Shown here one piece after another: positions 1 through 7,079 of a DNA stretch of 24,956 nt. Each line of letters starts with the position of its first letter. Position 1 is the stretch's first letter. Origin of the DNA: an uncultured Oscillospiraceae bacterium. Its GTDB lineage: Bacteria > Bacillota_A > Clostridia > Oscillospirales > Oscillospiraceae. Both the position numbers and the translations under genes were made by a program. The notes under the pieces were generated by a model. It ran no database searches, had not been told where the DNA came from, and was given only the letters and a program-made list of their open reading frames with translations. Location of the stretch: positions 1-24,956 of the forward strand of contig CAKTGD010000005.1 of assembly GCA_934561335.1 (NCBI GenBank), in the 5' to 3' direction.

Positions 1-56
1 CCCCAGAACAGGGTGACCATCACCAGTGCCAGATCGGCTTTGCGCTGCTGCGGCAT
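1..56 (-). CDS. EamA/DMT family transporter, N-terminal fragment
   Basis: Only the first 18 codons lie inside the window; the gene runs off the left edge. The ATG at 56 is preceded by a good ribosome site (AAAGGGGG about ten bases upstream). The peptide opens with a short basic, polar stretch (MPQQRKADL) followed by the hydrophobic ALVMVTLFWG. This is how the first membrane helix of EamA-domain drug/metabolite transporters normally begins, with the typical aromatic-Trp-Gly end. It follows ytvI on the same strand but has its own promoter. The substrate cannot be inferred from so little sequence. The family call is by resemblance of this first helix only. Confidence 0.6.
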   Translation of the reverse strand, partial: MPQQRKADLALVMVTLFW

Positions 57-89
57 GAAAAACGCCCCCTTTCCATTCTCTAAAGAGGG

Positions 90-118
90 AGTATACCATA
101 GATTCCCCACAAAAGCAA
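90..118 (-). promoter_or_regulatory. Sigma-A promoter for the EamA-type transporter
   Basis: On the minus strand there is a -35 box TTGCTT (118-113), a 17-base spacer and a -10 box TATACT (95-90). The bases ATGG before the -10 supply an extended -10 TGn element. It abuts the ytvI stop codon, so the transporter can be transcribed on its own. Confidence 0.6.
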
Positions 119-1243
119 TTATTTCCACAGACGGAGGTAGCCGCCGTCATGGAGCTGCTTTATAAGCAGCAGCAGGATCGGGCCGAGGATCATACCGGCC
201 ACCCCCATGGCACAAAAGCCTACATACATGGCAGCCAGCGCCGGAAGCGGCGGAAGGCCTGCGCTTTTTGCCATCAGCTTCGGCTCCATAATGCTGCGTA
301 CCAGCCAGATGACCAGATACAGCGCCGTAAGGGCGATCCCCTTTGGAAAGCTGCCGGCCAGACAGCACAGCGCCGCCCATGGCAGCAACACGGTGCCGGT
401 GCCGAACACGGGAAGCGCATCGATAAACGCGATAACCGCCGCCAGCAGCAGGGCATAGGGCTGGCGGATCAGCAGCAGGCCGGACAGCAACTGAAAGAAA
501 GTGATGATCACCAGAACACACTGAGCACGCAGCCATTTTGCCATGGTGGTAAGAAGGCTGGCCTTAATGCCGCGGACGGTGGCCAGCGCGTGCGGCGATA
601 GCTGACGGCAGACAAAGGCGGTCAGCTTGGGATAAGCGGCGGAGGTGAAGAAAAGGGCCAGCGCCGTGGTGGCGCAAAACAGCATTACCTGCGGCAGCGC
701 GGCCACCGCAGTCGTCAGCAGCCGCAGCGCAGTGGAGGAAAGGGAGACAGCCCCATCGGAGAGCGCCTGACCGGCGCCGTCCAGCAGTTGGGTGACCCAC
801 TGCCGGATACCGTCCGGGCAGTCGGCACAGAAGCTGTACAGCCGTGCAGCGATGCGGTCTGCCAGCAGGGGGAATCCGGCCAGAATCTCCGGCAGCCGGT
901 TTAAAAGCTCATTGGCTTGACGCAGCAGCTGCCCCACCAGCGCGGCGCCCAGCGTGATCACCAGCGCCAGCAGCGCCAGTGTCACAACGGCGGCCAGAAA
1001 GCTGCGCCGAAGATGCATTTTTCGCCGGCACAGCAGAATAAGCGGCTCCATCATCGCGGCAAAGCCCAGCGCCAGCAGAAACGGCAGCAGCCATACCAGA
1101 AGGTAGCGCAGCGTCAGCCAGCCCAGCGCCAGCAGGGTGGCTGCATAGGCCGCACGGAGCAGAAATGTCTTTTCACGTTGGTACAGAGGGATCGCCTTCT
1201 TTCCAATTTTGCCCTTGTCAAAAACCACGGAATATGCTACCAT
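119..1243 (-). CDS. ytvI: AI-2E family permease, YtvI-like sporulation membrane protein
   Basis: This is a 374-residue polytopic membrane protein of the AI-2E/UPF0118 transporter family. Hydrophobic pairs of helices occupy residues 30-110, followed by a soluble region with amphipathic helices (about 110-175) and more helices to the C-terminus. The C-terminal half has the features of the YtvI subgroup: FGTGTVLLPW, then VRSIMEPKLM, then YVGFCAMGVAGMILGP. YtvI in spore-formers belongs to the mother-cell sporulation programme; its exact role is not known. The ATG at 1243 has no clear ribosome site and overlaps the -10 box of the divergent pheB promoter. The true start may be a little further in, for example the GTG at 1228 or a non-standard codon behind GAAAGAAGG near 1190. 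Family confidence is high; the sporulation role rests on similarity. Confidence 0.82.
   Translation of the reverse strand: MVAYSVVFDKGKIGKKAIPLYQREKTFLLRAAYAATLLALGWLTLRYLLVWLLPFLLALGFAAMMEPLILLCRRKMHLRRSFLAAVVTLALLALVITLGAALVGQLLRQANELLNRLPEILAGFPLLADRIAARLYSFCADCPDGIRQWVTQLLDGAGQALSDGAVSLSSTALRLLTTAVAALPQVMLFCATTALALFFTSAAYPKLTAFVCRQLSPHALATVRGIKASLLTTMAKWLRAQCVLVIITFFQLLSGLLLIRQPYALLLAAVIAFIDALPVFGTGTVLLPWAALCCLAGSFPKGIALTALYLVIWLVRSIMEPKLMAKSAGLPPLPALAAMYVGFCAMGVAGMILGPILLLLIKQLHDGGYLRLWK
1215..1243 (+). promoter_or_regulatory. Sigma-A promoter for the pheB-like gene
   Basis: TTGTCA (1215-1220), a 17-base spacer and TACCAT (1238-1243) point rightward toward the ACT-domain gene at 1309. 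The boxes lie over the first codons of ytvI as called here, a further reason to doubt that start. Confidence 0.55.
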
Positions 1244-1308
1244 TACAGTGTTAAGCGGCTATGTAAGCGGGGAACTGTGCGGGTGGGCCCGCCGGAGAGG
1301 AACGAGCT

Positions 1309-1746
1309 ATGGAAAAGAAAAAGTATTTTATCGTGTCTGCCGACGCGCTGCCGGAAATCTTCGTCAAGGTGGCCGAGGCCAAGCGTATGCTGCAAGTGGG
1401 CGAGGCGGCCACGGTGGGACAGGCTGCCGCCATGGTGGGGATCAGCCGCAGCGCATTTTATAAGTATAAGGATGCGGTGCAGCCTTTCCAGAACATGAAA
1501 GCGGGCCACATCATTACCCTGTATGCCCTGCTGCGGGACAATCCCGGCGTGCTGTCCAACTACTTGTCAATTTTTGCCGTGTCCGGCGCCAATATTCTGA
1601 CCATTAACCAGACCATCCCCACCAACGGCTGCGCCGGAGTTACCGTCAGCGCCGAGACCAGCGACATGACGGAGACCATGGATGAGATGTTTTCCCATCT
1701 GGCAGAGGCTGAGGGTGTGCTGCGCTTTGAGATTATGGCGGGCTGA
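1309..1746 (+). CDS. pheB: ACT domain-containing protein, UPF0735/PheB family
   Basis: This 145-residue protein matches the UPF0735 family to which B. subtilis PheB belongs. Residues 34-57 form a small helix-turn-helix (QAAAMVGISRSAFYKYKD). Residues about 67-145 form an ACT domain, opening ITLYALLRDNPGVLSNYL and continuing ANILTINQTIP, the usual strand-helix-strand pattern of small-molecule-sensing ACT modules. The layout suggests an amino-acid-responsive regulator, possibly for aromatic amino acids, though this is not proven for the family. The start is fixed by GGAGAGG eight bases upstream of the ATG. It is a single-gene unit with its own promoter, ending at a strong bidirectional terminator shared with cca. 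No aromatic biosynthesis genes are nearby. Confidence 0.88.
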   Translation: MEKKKYFIVSADALPEIFVKVAEAKRMLQVGEAATVGQAAAMVGISRSAFYKYKDAVQPFQNMKAGHIITLYALLRDNPGVLSNYLSIFAVSGANILTINQTIPTNGCAGVTVSAETSDMTETMDEMFSHLAEAEGVLRFEIMAG

Positions 1747-1784
1747 TGCTGTCAGCTATACTATAAACAGAAAAGGCAAAAAAT

Positions 1785-1820
1785 ATGAGCGTGCTGCCCG
1801 GGGCAGTACGCTCATTTTCT
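1785..1820. terminator. Bidirectional terminator between pheB and cca
   Basis: A 14-base stem (1785-1798 with 1802-1815, one G-U pair) encloses a 3-base loop. T-rich sequence follows on the plus strand (ATTTTCT), and the A-rich stretch upstream gives a T-rich tail on the minus strand. It can stop both convergent transcripts. Confidence 0.85.
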
Positions 1821-1823
1821 GTA

Positions 1824-3140
1824 TCAAAGCTGCTGCGCCAGTGCCAGCAGCGCCGTGCGGTCATTTTCCACCGTGCCGTCCATGACAGCCTCCAGCAGGG
1901 TGTGCAGAGCCCTGCCGATGGCGGGACCTTCCAGCCCCAGTGCCGCCATATCCCGTCCGTTGACGGCCAGCTGCTTCAGGGTGAAGCAGGCGTCCTCCGC
2001 CAGCAGACGGTTCATGATGGCCTCACCTGCATCGATTTCCCGCTGACGGCTGCATCGGTAGTCCGGGTGCTGGGCCAGATTGTCGGCCCGCTTGACAGCG
2101 CACAGCTGCCGCAGGCCCTCTGCTCCCAGCTGGTGCATGGCCCGGCGGATGGCCCTCTCCGTCAGCGGAATGGGTCGGTCATGGCAGCGCACCAGTGTAC
2201 AGATCTGCCGGGCGGAAGCGGTGTCAAACCGCAGACGGCGGCAGACATCCGCCGCGATTTCCGCGCTGGGCCGGTGGTGACCGTAGAAATGGCCGACACC
2301 CTGCGCATCCAGTGTGAAGCATTGTGGCTTTCCCAGATCGTGCAGCAGCATGACCCAGCGCAGCACCGGCTCGGGCGGTGCTGCGGCCACCGCGTGGGCG
2401 GTGTGCCCCCAGATATCATAGCAGTGGTGACAGTTGTGCTGGTCAAAGCCCACACAGGGCAGGATCTCCGGCAGCACCACGCCCGGCACCTGCGGATTTT
2501 CCAGCAGGACCCGTCCGGCATCCTTCCCGCACAGCAGCCCTGTCAGCTCCTCCCGCACCCGCTCTGCCGCCACATAACGCAGATCCTCTCGCCGCGCCAG
2601 AAGTGCGCGGCGGGTGTTATCCTCAATAGAGAAGCCGCCCAGCACGGCGGAAAAGCGCAGCGTGCGCAGGATGCGCAGCGCATCCTCGGAAAAACGCTGC
2701 TCCGGACATCCGACGCACCGCAGGAGCCGCCGCCGTATGTCCTCCTGCCCGCCGAAGGGATCATAAAGCCTGCCCCGCACATCCATCGCCATGGCGTTCA
2801 CCGTCAGGTCGCGGCGTGCCAGATCCTCCTGTAGGCTGCGGGTAAAGGTTACGGCGGCGGGATGGCGGTGGTCGGCATAGGCCCCGTCTGTGCGAAAGGT
2901 GGTGACCTCACAGGCGGTGTCGCCGCTGCGCACCGTTACGGTGCCGTGCTTCAAGCCGGTGGGAATAGCGAAATGGTCAAAGAGGGCCATGGTTTCCTCC
3001 GGCAGGGCGGAGGTGGTTACGTCCCAGTCATGCGGCGTTTTCTCCATCAGCAGATCACGGACACAGCCGCCGACAACATACGCCTCGTGTCCGGCGTGCT
3101 CCAGAGCCAGTAAAATGCGGCCAACTTCCTGCGGAATCAT
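1824..3140 (-). CDS. cca: CCA tRNA nucleotidyltransferase with HD domain
   Basis: This 438-residue enzyme adds or repairs the 3'-CCA end of tRNAs. The class II polymerase head shows GGCVRDLL (24-31), the metal-binding DWDVTT (D38, D40), then the RRDLTVNAMA motif (109-118) and the RFSEDALRILRTLRFSA block (149-165) that helps read the nucleotide. A C-terminal HD motif (VMLLHDLGK, 263-271) marks the HD-containing subgroup, which can have phosphodiesterase-type activity. The ATG at 3140 is chosen over a longer open frame reaching 3653. It has AAGGGGGT about seven bases upstream, and the family signature starts right after it, whereas the extension is antisense to murC. It is monocistronic and divergent from murC. 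Confidence 0.95.
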   Translation of the reverse strand: MIPQEVGRILLALEHAGHEAYVVGGCVRDLLMEKTPHDWDVTTSALPEETMALFDHFAIPTGLKHGTVTVRSGDTACEVTTFRTDGAYADHRHPAAVTFTRSLQEDLARRDLTVNAMAMDVRGRLYDPFGGQEDIRRRLLRCVGCPEQRFSEDALRILRTLRFSAVLGGFSIEDNTRRALLARREDLRYVAAERVREELTGLLCGKDAGRVLLENPQVPGVVLPEILPCVGFDQHNCHHCYDIWGHTAHAVAAAPPEPVLRWVMLLHDLGKPQCFTLDAQGVGHFYGHHRPSAEIAADVCRRLRFDTASARQICTLVRCHDRPIPLTERAIRRAMHQLGAEGLRQLCAVKRADNLAQHPDYRCSRQREIDAGEAIMNRLLAEDACFTLKQLAVNGRDMAALGLEGPAIGRALHTLLEAVMDGTVENDRTALLALAQQL

Positions 3141-3191
3141 GGTTTTACCCCCTTTCGACGCATTTAGGTTCAATTCTGCCCACAATAACAG

Positions 3192-3220
3192 TTGCACTTT
3201 CACAGTGGGTGTATTATAAT
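3192..3220 (+). promoter_or_regulatory. Sigma-A promoter for murC
   Basis: TTGCAC (3192-3197), a 17-base spacer and a consensus TATAAT (3215-3220) predict a start near 3227 and a leader of about 52 bases. It overlaps the cca promoter on the other strand, so both probably cannot be occupied at once. Confidence 0.72.
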
Positions 3221-3241
3221 ATTTTTTCAGGTAAAATACAA
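3213..3241 (-). promoter_or_regulatory. Sigma-A promoter for cca
   Basis: On the minus strand, TTGTAT (3241-3236), a 17-base spacer and TATAAT (3218-3213) point toward cca. The -10 box overlaps that of the opposing murC promoter because the shared sequence ATTATAAT is palindromic. Confidence 0.6.
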
Positions 3242-3243
3242 GT

Positions 3244-3266
3244 GGCGGCCCCAAAGCCGCCTTTTT
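3244..3266 (+). terminator. Terminator-like hairpin in the murC leader
   Basis: GGCGGC (3244-3249) pairs perfectly with GCCGCC (3256-3261) around a 6-base loop and is followed at once by five T (3262-3266). It lies between the murC promoter and start codon and touches the ribosome site GGAGGA (3267-3272). The form is that of a short intrinsic terminator or attenuator; whether it acts as one is unknown. Confidence 0.5.
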
Positions 3267-3278
3267 GGAGGAATTTAT

Positions 3279-4664
3279 ATGACACATCCCACGGAGGATA
3301 TCCGACATTTTCTGCGCCGCGGCGTCCGCGTCCATATGGCGGGCATCGGCGGCGTGTCCATGTGCGCGCTGGCCGAGGTGCTCAAGGGTATGGGCCTGCT
3401 GGTGCAGGGCTCCGATATGACAGACAGCGACACCGTGAAGCACCTGCGCAGTGTGGGGATCCCCGTTGCCATCGGTCACAGCGCCGAAAACCTGCAAAAC
3501 TGCGATCTGGTGATCCGTACCGCCGCCATTCACGACAGCAATCCCGAGATTGCCGGGGCTGTGGCCCGCGGCATTCCGGTGTATGAGCGCTCGCAGGGCT
3601 GGGGTGCCATCATGCAGGCATACCGCCATGCGGTATGCATTTCCGGCACCCATGGAAAGACCACCACGACCTCAATGGCGACCTATATATTCATGGCCGC
3701 GCAAAAGGATCCCACCGTCATGATCGGCGGCACGCTGCCCCTGCTGGGCAAGGGGTACCGCGTGGGCGGGGGCGACACCATTATTCTGGAGAGCTGCGAA
3801 TACTGCAACTCATTTCTGAATTTCTTCCCCACTGTGGCGGTGATCCTGAATGTGGCGGCGGATCATTTGGATTTCTTCCATGATCTTGCCGACATCGAGC
3901 ATTCCTTCCGGCAGTTCGCCTGCCTGCCTCCCGAGGGCGGCTTCGTCATCGCCAACGGCGACGACCGGGGCGCACGGGAAGCGCTGGCCGGGCTTGATCG
4001 TCCGGTGCATTGGTTCAGTGTGAAGGATACAAGCGCTGACGTGTACGCCGATAATGTGGCGTTTTTCGATGGTTTTCCCTGCTTCGATGTGGTAGCCGGC
4101 GGAAAGCGGTACGCCCATGTGGCGCTGCACGTGCCCGGAAAGCACAATATCTCCAACGCATTGGCGGCGGCATCCGTGGCCTATGCGCTGGGGGTGGACG
4201 GCGCGGCGGTAAGCGAGGGCTTGGCCGCCTTTACCGGCGCAGAGCGCCGCTTCCAGTATCGGGGTACATTTAACGGCGCCCAGGTCTATGACGACTATGC
4301 CCACCACCCCGATGAGCTGCACGCCCTGTTGGACATGGCCCGCAGCCTGCCGCATGAGCGGCTGATCTGCGCCTTCCAGCCCCACACCTACACCCGCACC
4401 AAGGCGCTGTTTGACGACTTTGTTCGTGAATTGAAGACGGTGGATGTGGCGGTGCTGGCAGAGATTTATGCTGCCCGCGAGACCAATGAGGTCGGCATCT
4501 CCTCCCGCGATCTGTGCGCCCGGATTCCCGGCAGCGTCTATTGCGCCACCTTGAAAGAAACGGCGCAGGCCCTGCGGGAGATTGTAAAGCCCGGCGATGT
4601 GGTGCTGACCGTGGGCGCGGGCGATATCTATCGCGTGGGCAACATGCTGCTGGGAAAGGAGTGA
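3279..4664 (+). CDS. murC: UDP-N-acetylmuramate--L-alanine ligase
   Basis: MurC (461 residues) adds L-alanine to UDP-MurNAc, the first amino acid of the peptidoglycan stem peptide, in the cytoplasm with ATP. All three Mur-ligase parts are visible. The UDP-binding N-terminus has GIGGVSM (22-28). The central ATPase has the P-loop GTHGKTT (123-129), the acidic ESCEYCNSF (171-179) and NVAADHLDFF (191-200). The C-terminal ligand domain has DDYAHHP (338-344) and QPHTYTRT. The ATG at 3279 follows GGAGGA by six bases; an upstream in-frame extension to 3192 overlaps the promoter and is rejected. The next gene starts four bases after the stop, so the two are co-transcribed. Confidence 0.97.
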   Translation: MTHPTEDIRHFLRRGVRVHMAGIGGVSMCALAEVLKGMGLLVQGSDMTDSDTVKHLRSVGIPVAIGHSAENLQNCDLVIRTAAIHDSNPEIAGAVARGIPVYERSQGWGAIMQAYRHAVCISGTHGKTTTTSMATYIFMAAQKDPTVMIGGTLPLLGKGYRVGGGDTIILESCEYCNSFLNFFPTVAVILNVAADHLDFFHDLADIEHSFRQFACLPPEGGFVIANGDDRGAREALAGLDRPVHWFSVKDTSADVYADNVAFFDGFPCFDVVAGGKRYAHVALHVPGKHNISNALAAASVAYALGVDGAAVSEGLAAFTGAERRFQYRGTFNGAQVYDDYAHHPDELHALLDMARSLPHERLICAFQPHTYTRTKALFDDFVRELKTVDVAVLAEIYAARETNEVGISSRDLCARIPGSVYCATLKETAQALREIVKPGDVVLTVGAGDIYRVGNMLLGKE

Positions 4665-4668
4665 GCCA

Positions 4669-5211
4669 ATGCTGAGCATTTCGCCTTTGAGCCATAATAC
4701 CCGGCCGTCGGGCCGGCTGCCCGAGCAGGAGCAGGCCGCTTTCGACCTGTTGGAAAAACTGGGGATGGAGTATGACTGCGTCAGTCACGACGCCGCCTTT
4801 AACATGGAGCTGTGCGCCGATGTGGCCGCCGCGCTGGGCGTGCCCGTGTGCAAGAACCTCTTTTTGTGCAACCGCCAGCAGACGGCGTTCTATCTGCTGT
4901 GCATGATGCCGGACAAGCCTTTTCGCACCAAGGATCTCAGCGCCCAGATCGGCTCATCCCGGCTGAGCTTTGCACCGGAGGAGCGGCTATGGGAGCTGCT
5001 GCACTGCCATCCCGGCTCTGCCACGATTCTGGGGCTTGCCAATGATACCGAGCATCGTGTGCAGCTCTTGCTGGAGCGTGCGGTATATGAGGCACCCTAT
5101 CTCTCCTGCCATCCCTGCATCTGTACCAGTACGCTGAAGCTGAAAACCGGCGACGTGCTGGAAAAGCTTCTCCCTGCCGTTGACCATGAGGCCATTATTG
5201 TGGATCTGTAA
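4669..5211 (+). CDS. YbaK/ProX-type prolyl-tRNA editing protein
   Basis: This is a 180-residue single-domain aminoacyl-tRNA deacylase of the YbaK/EbsC/ProX superfamily. Such free-standing proteins hydrolyse mischarged Ala-tRNA(Pro) or related species left uncorrected by ProRS. Visible family landmarks are the conserved lysine in KNLFL (K62, the usual catalytic position), SRLSF (97-101), the GSATILGLAND block (116-126) and the HPCICTST block (148-155), which replaces the usual HPN-NT-T. The last is a mild departure from the consensus and could alter specificity. A 17-residue N-terminal extension precedes the domain. The ATG follows GGAG from the end of murC. A strong terminator lies just after the stop, so murC and this gene form the whole operon. 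Confidence 0.85.
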   Translation: MLSISPLSHNTRPSGRLPEQEQAAFDLLEKLGMEYDCVSHDAAFNMELCADVAAALGVPVCKNLFLCNRQQTAFYLLCMMPDKPFRTKDLSAQIGSSRLSFAPEERLWELLHCHPGSATILGLANDTEHRVQLLLERAVYEAPYLSCHPCICTSTLKLKTGDVLEKLLPAVDHEAIIVDL

Positions 5212-5214
5212 AAG

Positions 5215-5251
5215 AGCATCCCCGATACACTGCGTATCGGGGATGCTTTTT
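5215..5251. terminator. Bidirectional terminator between the murC operon and trkH
   Basis: A perfect 14-base stem (5215-5228 with 5234-5247) and 5-base loop are flanked by A on the left and T on the right, so it works on both strands for the converging murC-proX and trkH transcripts. Confidence 0.93.
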
Positions 5252-5307
5252 CTATGAAACGGTTTTGCGGCGGACTTTACGCCCACGCTTTTATATGTTT
5301 GCGTGAA

Positions 5308-6753
5308 TTATTTGTTGCGCCATGTGGAGGGGCTGAGCAGCACCAGCAGCGGCATCAGCTCCAGACGGCCCATCAGCATGATGATAGTCAGCACCAGCTT
5401 GCTGAACCAGGAAAGCGATGCAAAGTTTGCCATGGGGCCCAACGCACCAAGGCCGGGGCCTACATTGCTGATGCAGGTCAACGCCGCCACAAAGGCCTCC
5501 GTGAAGCCCAGCACGTCCAGCGATACGACCAGCGTGCCCGCAATCAGGATCATCAGATAGGCCACCTGAAACATGTGGGCAGAGGTGAGGGCTTTTTCAT
5601 CCACACCCTGTCCGTCAATGGTGATAACAGAAACCCGGTTGGGATGGATGATATGATCCAGCTCGCGCCGCAGACTCTTGAGCTGAAGCATCAGGCGGCT
5701 GACCTTCATGCCGCCGGCAGTGGAGCCGGCGCAGCCGCCGATATACATCAGAAGCACCAGAATACACCGGGAAAATGTGGGCCACAGCGTAAAGTCTCTG
5801 GTTGCATAGCCGGTGGTGCTCATGATGGTGGTCGCCTGAAACGCGGCGTCGGTTATCGAATCATACCAGCCGCGGCCCATTTCAAGATGCAGATTGATGC
5901 AGATCAGCCCAATGGACACGGCCAGGATCAGCAGATACCAGCGCAGCTCCTCGCTGCGCAGCGCATCCTTGATCCGGCCTATGGCGACGGCATACAGCAG
6001 GGAAAAGTTGATGCCGGCCAGAATCGTAAAGACGATGATCACCCATGTGATGGCGTCTGATTGATAGGAGGCGATGGAGGTGTTGCGGACAGAGAAGCCG
6101 CCGGTGGCCATGGTGGTAAAGGCGTGGTTCACCGCATCAAACCATGACATTCCGGCGATACGCAGCGCCACGGTCTCGGCGCCTGTCAGCACCACATAGA
6201 TGACGTAGAGAATCTTGGCGGTGCCGCCTACGCGGGGCACCAGCTTGGACTTGATAGGGCCGGGGCTCTCCGCCTTCATCAGGTAGTAGGCGCCGTCTCC
6301 CATATGCGGGGTCAGCGCCAGAAACAGCACCAGAACGCCCATGCCGCCCATCCACTGCGTCTCGCTGCGCCAGAACTGAACGCTGGGCGATATGCATTCC
6401 ACCGCATTGAGAATGGTGGCGCCGGTGGTGGTCAGGCCGGAGGCCGTCTCGAACAGCGCGTTCACAAAGCTGGGGATTGCGCCGGAGATAAGATAGGGAA
6501 CCGCCCCCATCACCGTCAGCGCGATCCATGCCAGAGCCACGGAGGCATAGCCGTCCCGGCCCTGCATCCGCATCCGGGAGACCGGTATCAGATAGGCCAG
6601 AGCGCCCAGAATGCCGCACAGCAATGCCGAAATGGCGAATGCTGTCCAGCAGCCGTCGCCATACCCGAGGCTGATTAGCAGCGGCAGCAGCATAAACCCG
6701 GCTTCAACCCAGAGAATATAACCCACAGTGCGGGTAATCAATCGAATATTCAT
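5308..6753 (-). CDS. trkH: TrkH family potassium uptake channel subunit
   Basis: This 481-residue integral membrane protein imports potassium as the membrane subunit of a Trk/Ktr system. Its fourfold M1-P-M2 layout shows in four filter loops: LTTTGAT (107-113), TMATGGFS (214-221), STTGYAT (312-318) and SNVGPG (429-434). Each keeps the filter glycine. The C-terminal GRLELMPLLVL is typical of TrkH. A good ribosome site (GAGGTAG) precedes the ATG at 6753. The gene stands alone with a near-perfect promoter. Its usual cytoplasmic NAD/ATP-binding partner TrkA is not in the window and must be elsewhere. Confidence 0.95.
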   Translation of the reverse strand: MNIRLITRTVGYILWVEAGFMLLPLLISLGYGDGCWTAFAISALLCGILGALAYLIPVSRMRMQGRDGYASVALAWIALTVMGAVPYLISGAIPSFVNALFETASGLTTTGATILNAVECISPSVQFWRSETQWMGGMGVLVLFLALTPHMGDGAYYLMKAESPGPIKSKLVPRVGGTAKILYVIYVVLTGAETVALRIAGMSWFDAVNHAFTTMATGGFSVRNTSIASYQSDAITWVIIVFTILAGINFSLLYAVAIGRIKDALRSEELRWYLLILAVSIGLICINLHLEMGRGWYDSITDAAFQATTIMSTTGYATRDFTLWPTFSRCILVLLMYIGGCAGSTAGGMKVSRLMLQLKSLRRELDHIIHPNRVSVITIDGQGVDEKALTSAHMFQVAYLMILIAGTLVVSLDVLGFTEAFVAALTCISNVGPGLGALGPMANFASLSWFSKLVLTIIMLMGRLELMPLLVLLSPSTWRNK

Positions 6754-6792
6754 AAAAAACTACCTCATTCATTGTCAGCAGAGACAAATAGT

Positions 6793-6822
6793 ATTATATC
6801 CCCCTCCCGGTATAGCTGTCAA
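6793..6822 (-). promoter_or_regulatory. Consensus sigma-A promoter for trkH
   Basis: On the minus strand TTGACA (6822-6817) and TATAAT (6798-6793) both match consensus exactly, 18 bases apart. Transcription would start near 6786 and give a leader of about 33 bases. No operator-like repeat was seen. Confidence 0.8.
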
Positions 6823-6902
6823 GCTTTCCCAGGCGGCTGCGCATCTGCAGGGCCGAGAGCAATAAAACTTTTGAAAAAACAGGGGAATTTGCGGGGCTGA
6901 TA

Positions 6903-6930
6903 TTGATTTTACGAAAAAATGTGCTATACT
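6903..6930 (+). promoter_or_regulatory. Extended -10 sigma-A promoter for murA
   Basis: TTGATT (6903-6908), a 16-base spacer and TATACT (6925-6930) with a TGn element (TGC) just before the -10. The predicted start is near 6937, which leaves an unusually long leader before murA. Confidence 0.6.
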
Positions 6931-6936
6931 TACCGT

Positions 6937-7079
6937 GTAAAGATACGTTTATCTTTCTGCGCAAAAGAGCGCATGAAGTTTTCCGCCGTGGGTAAGATAA
7001 GTGTCGGACAGAGTTTCCGGCGACGGTCTTCCATCGCTGCCCGCGGCTTTGTGACAAGTTGGAAGAGAGGGTGCAAATT
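6937..7079 (+). other. Long structured 5' leader of murA
   Basis: About 143 bases lie between the predicted transcription start and the murA start codon, with no credible small gene. Three hairpins can be drawn: AAAGATA/TATCTTT (6939-6956), TGCGC/GCGCA (6958-6973) and GTCGGA/TCCGGC with one G-U pair (7003-7021). None has a T tract, so this is not a simple terminator. I could not match it to a T-box (no AGGGTGG-type motif) or another riboswitch I know. It makes up the right part of the 326-base gene-free stretch 6754-7079; the left part holds the two promoters. Confidence 0.4.

Noticed and set aside
3141..3653. N-terminal extension of the cca frame
   Set aside because: It is antisense to murC and crosses both promoters. 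The family start and ribosome site are at 3140.
6937..7079. T-box leader before murA
   Set aside because: No AGGGTGG-type antiterminator motif and no terminator tail before the gene.
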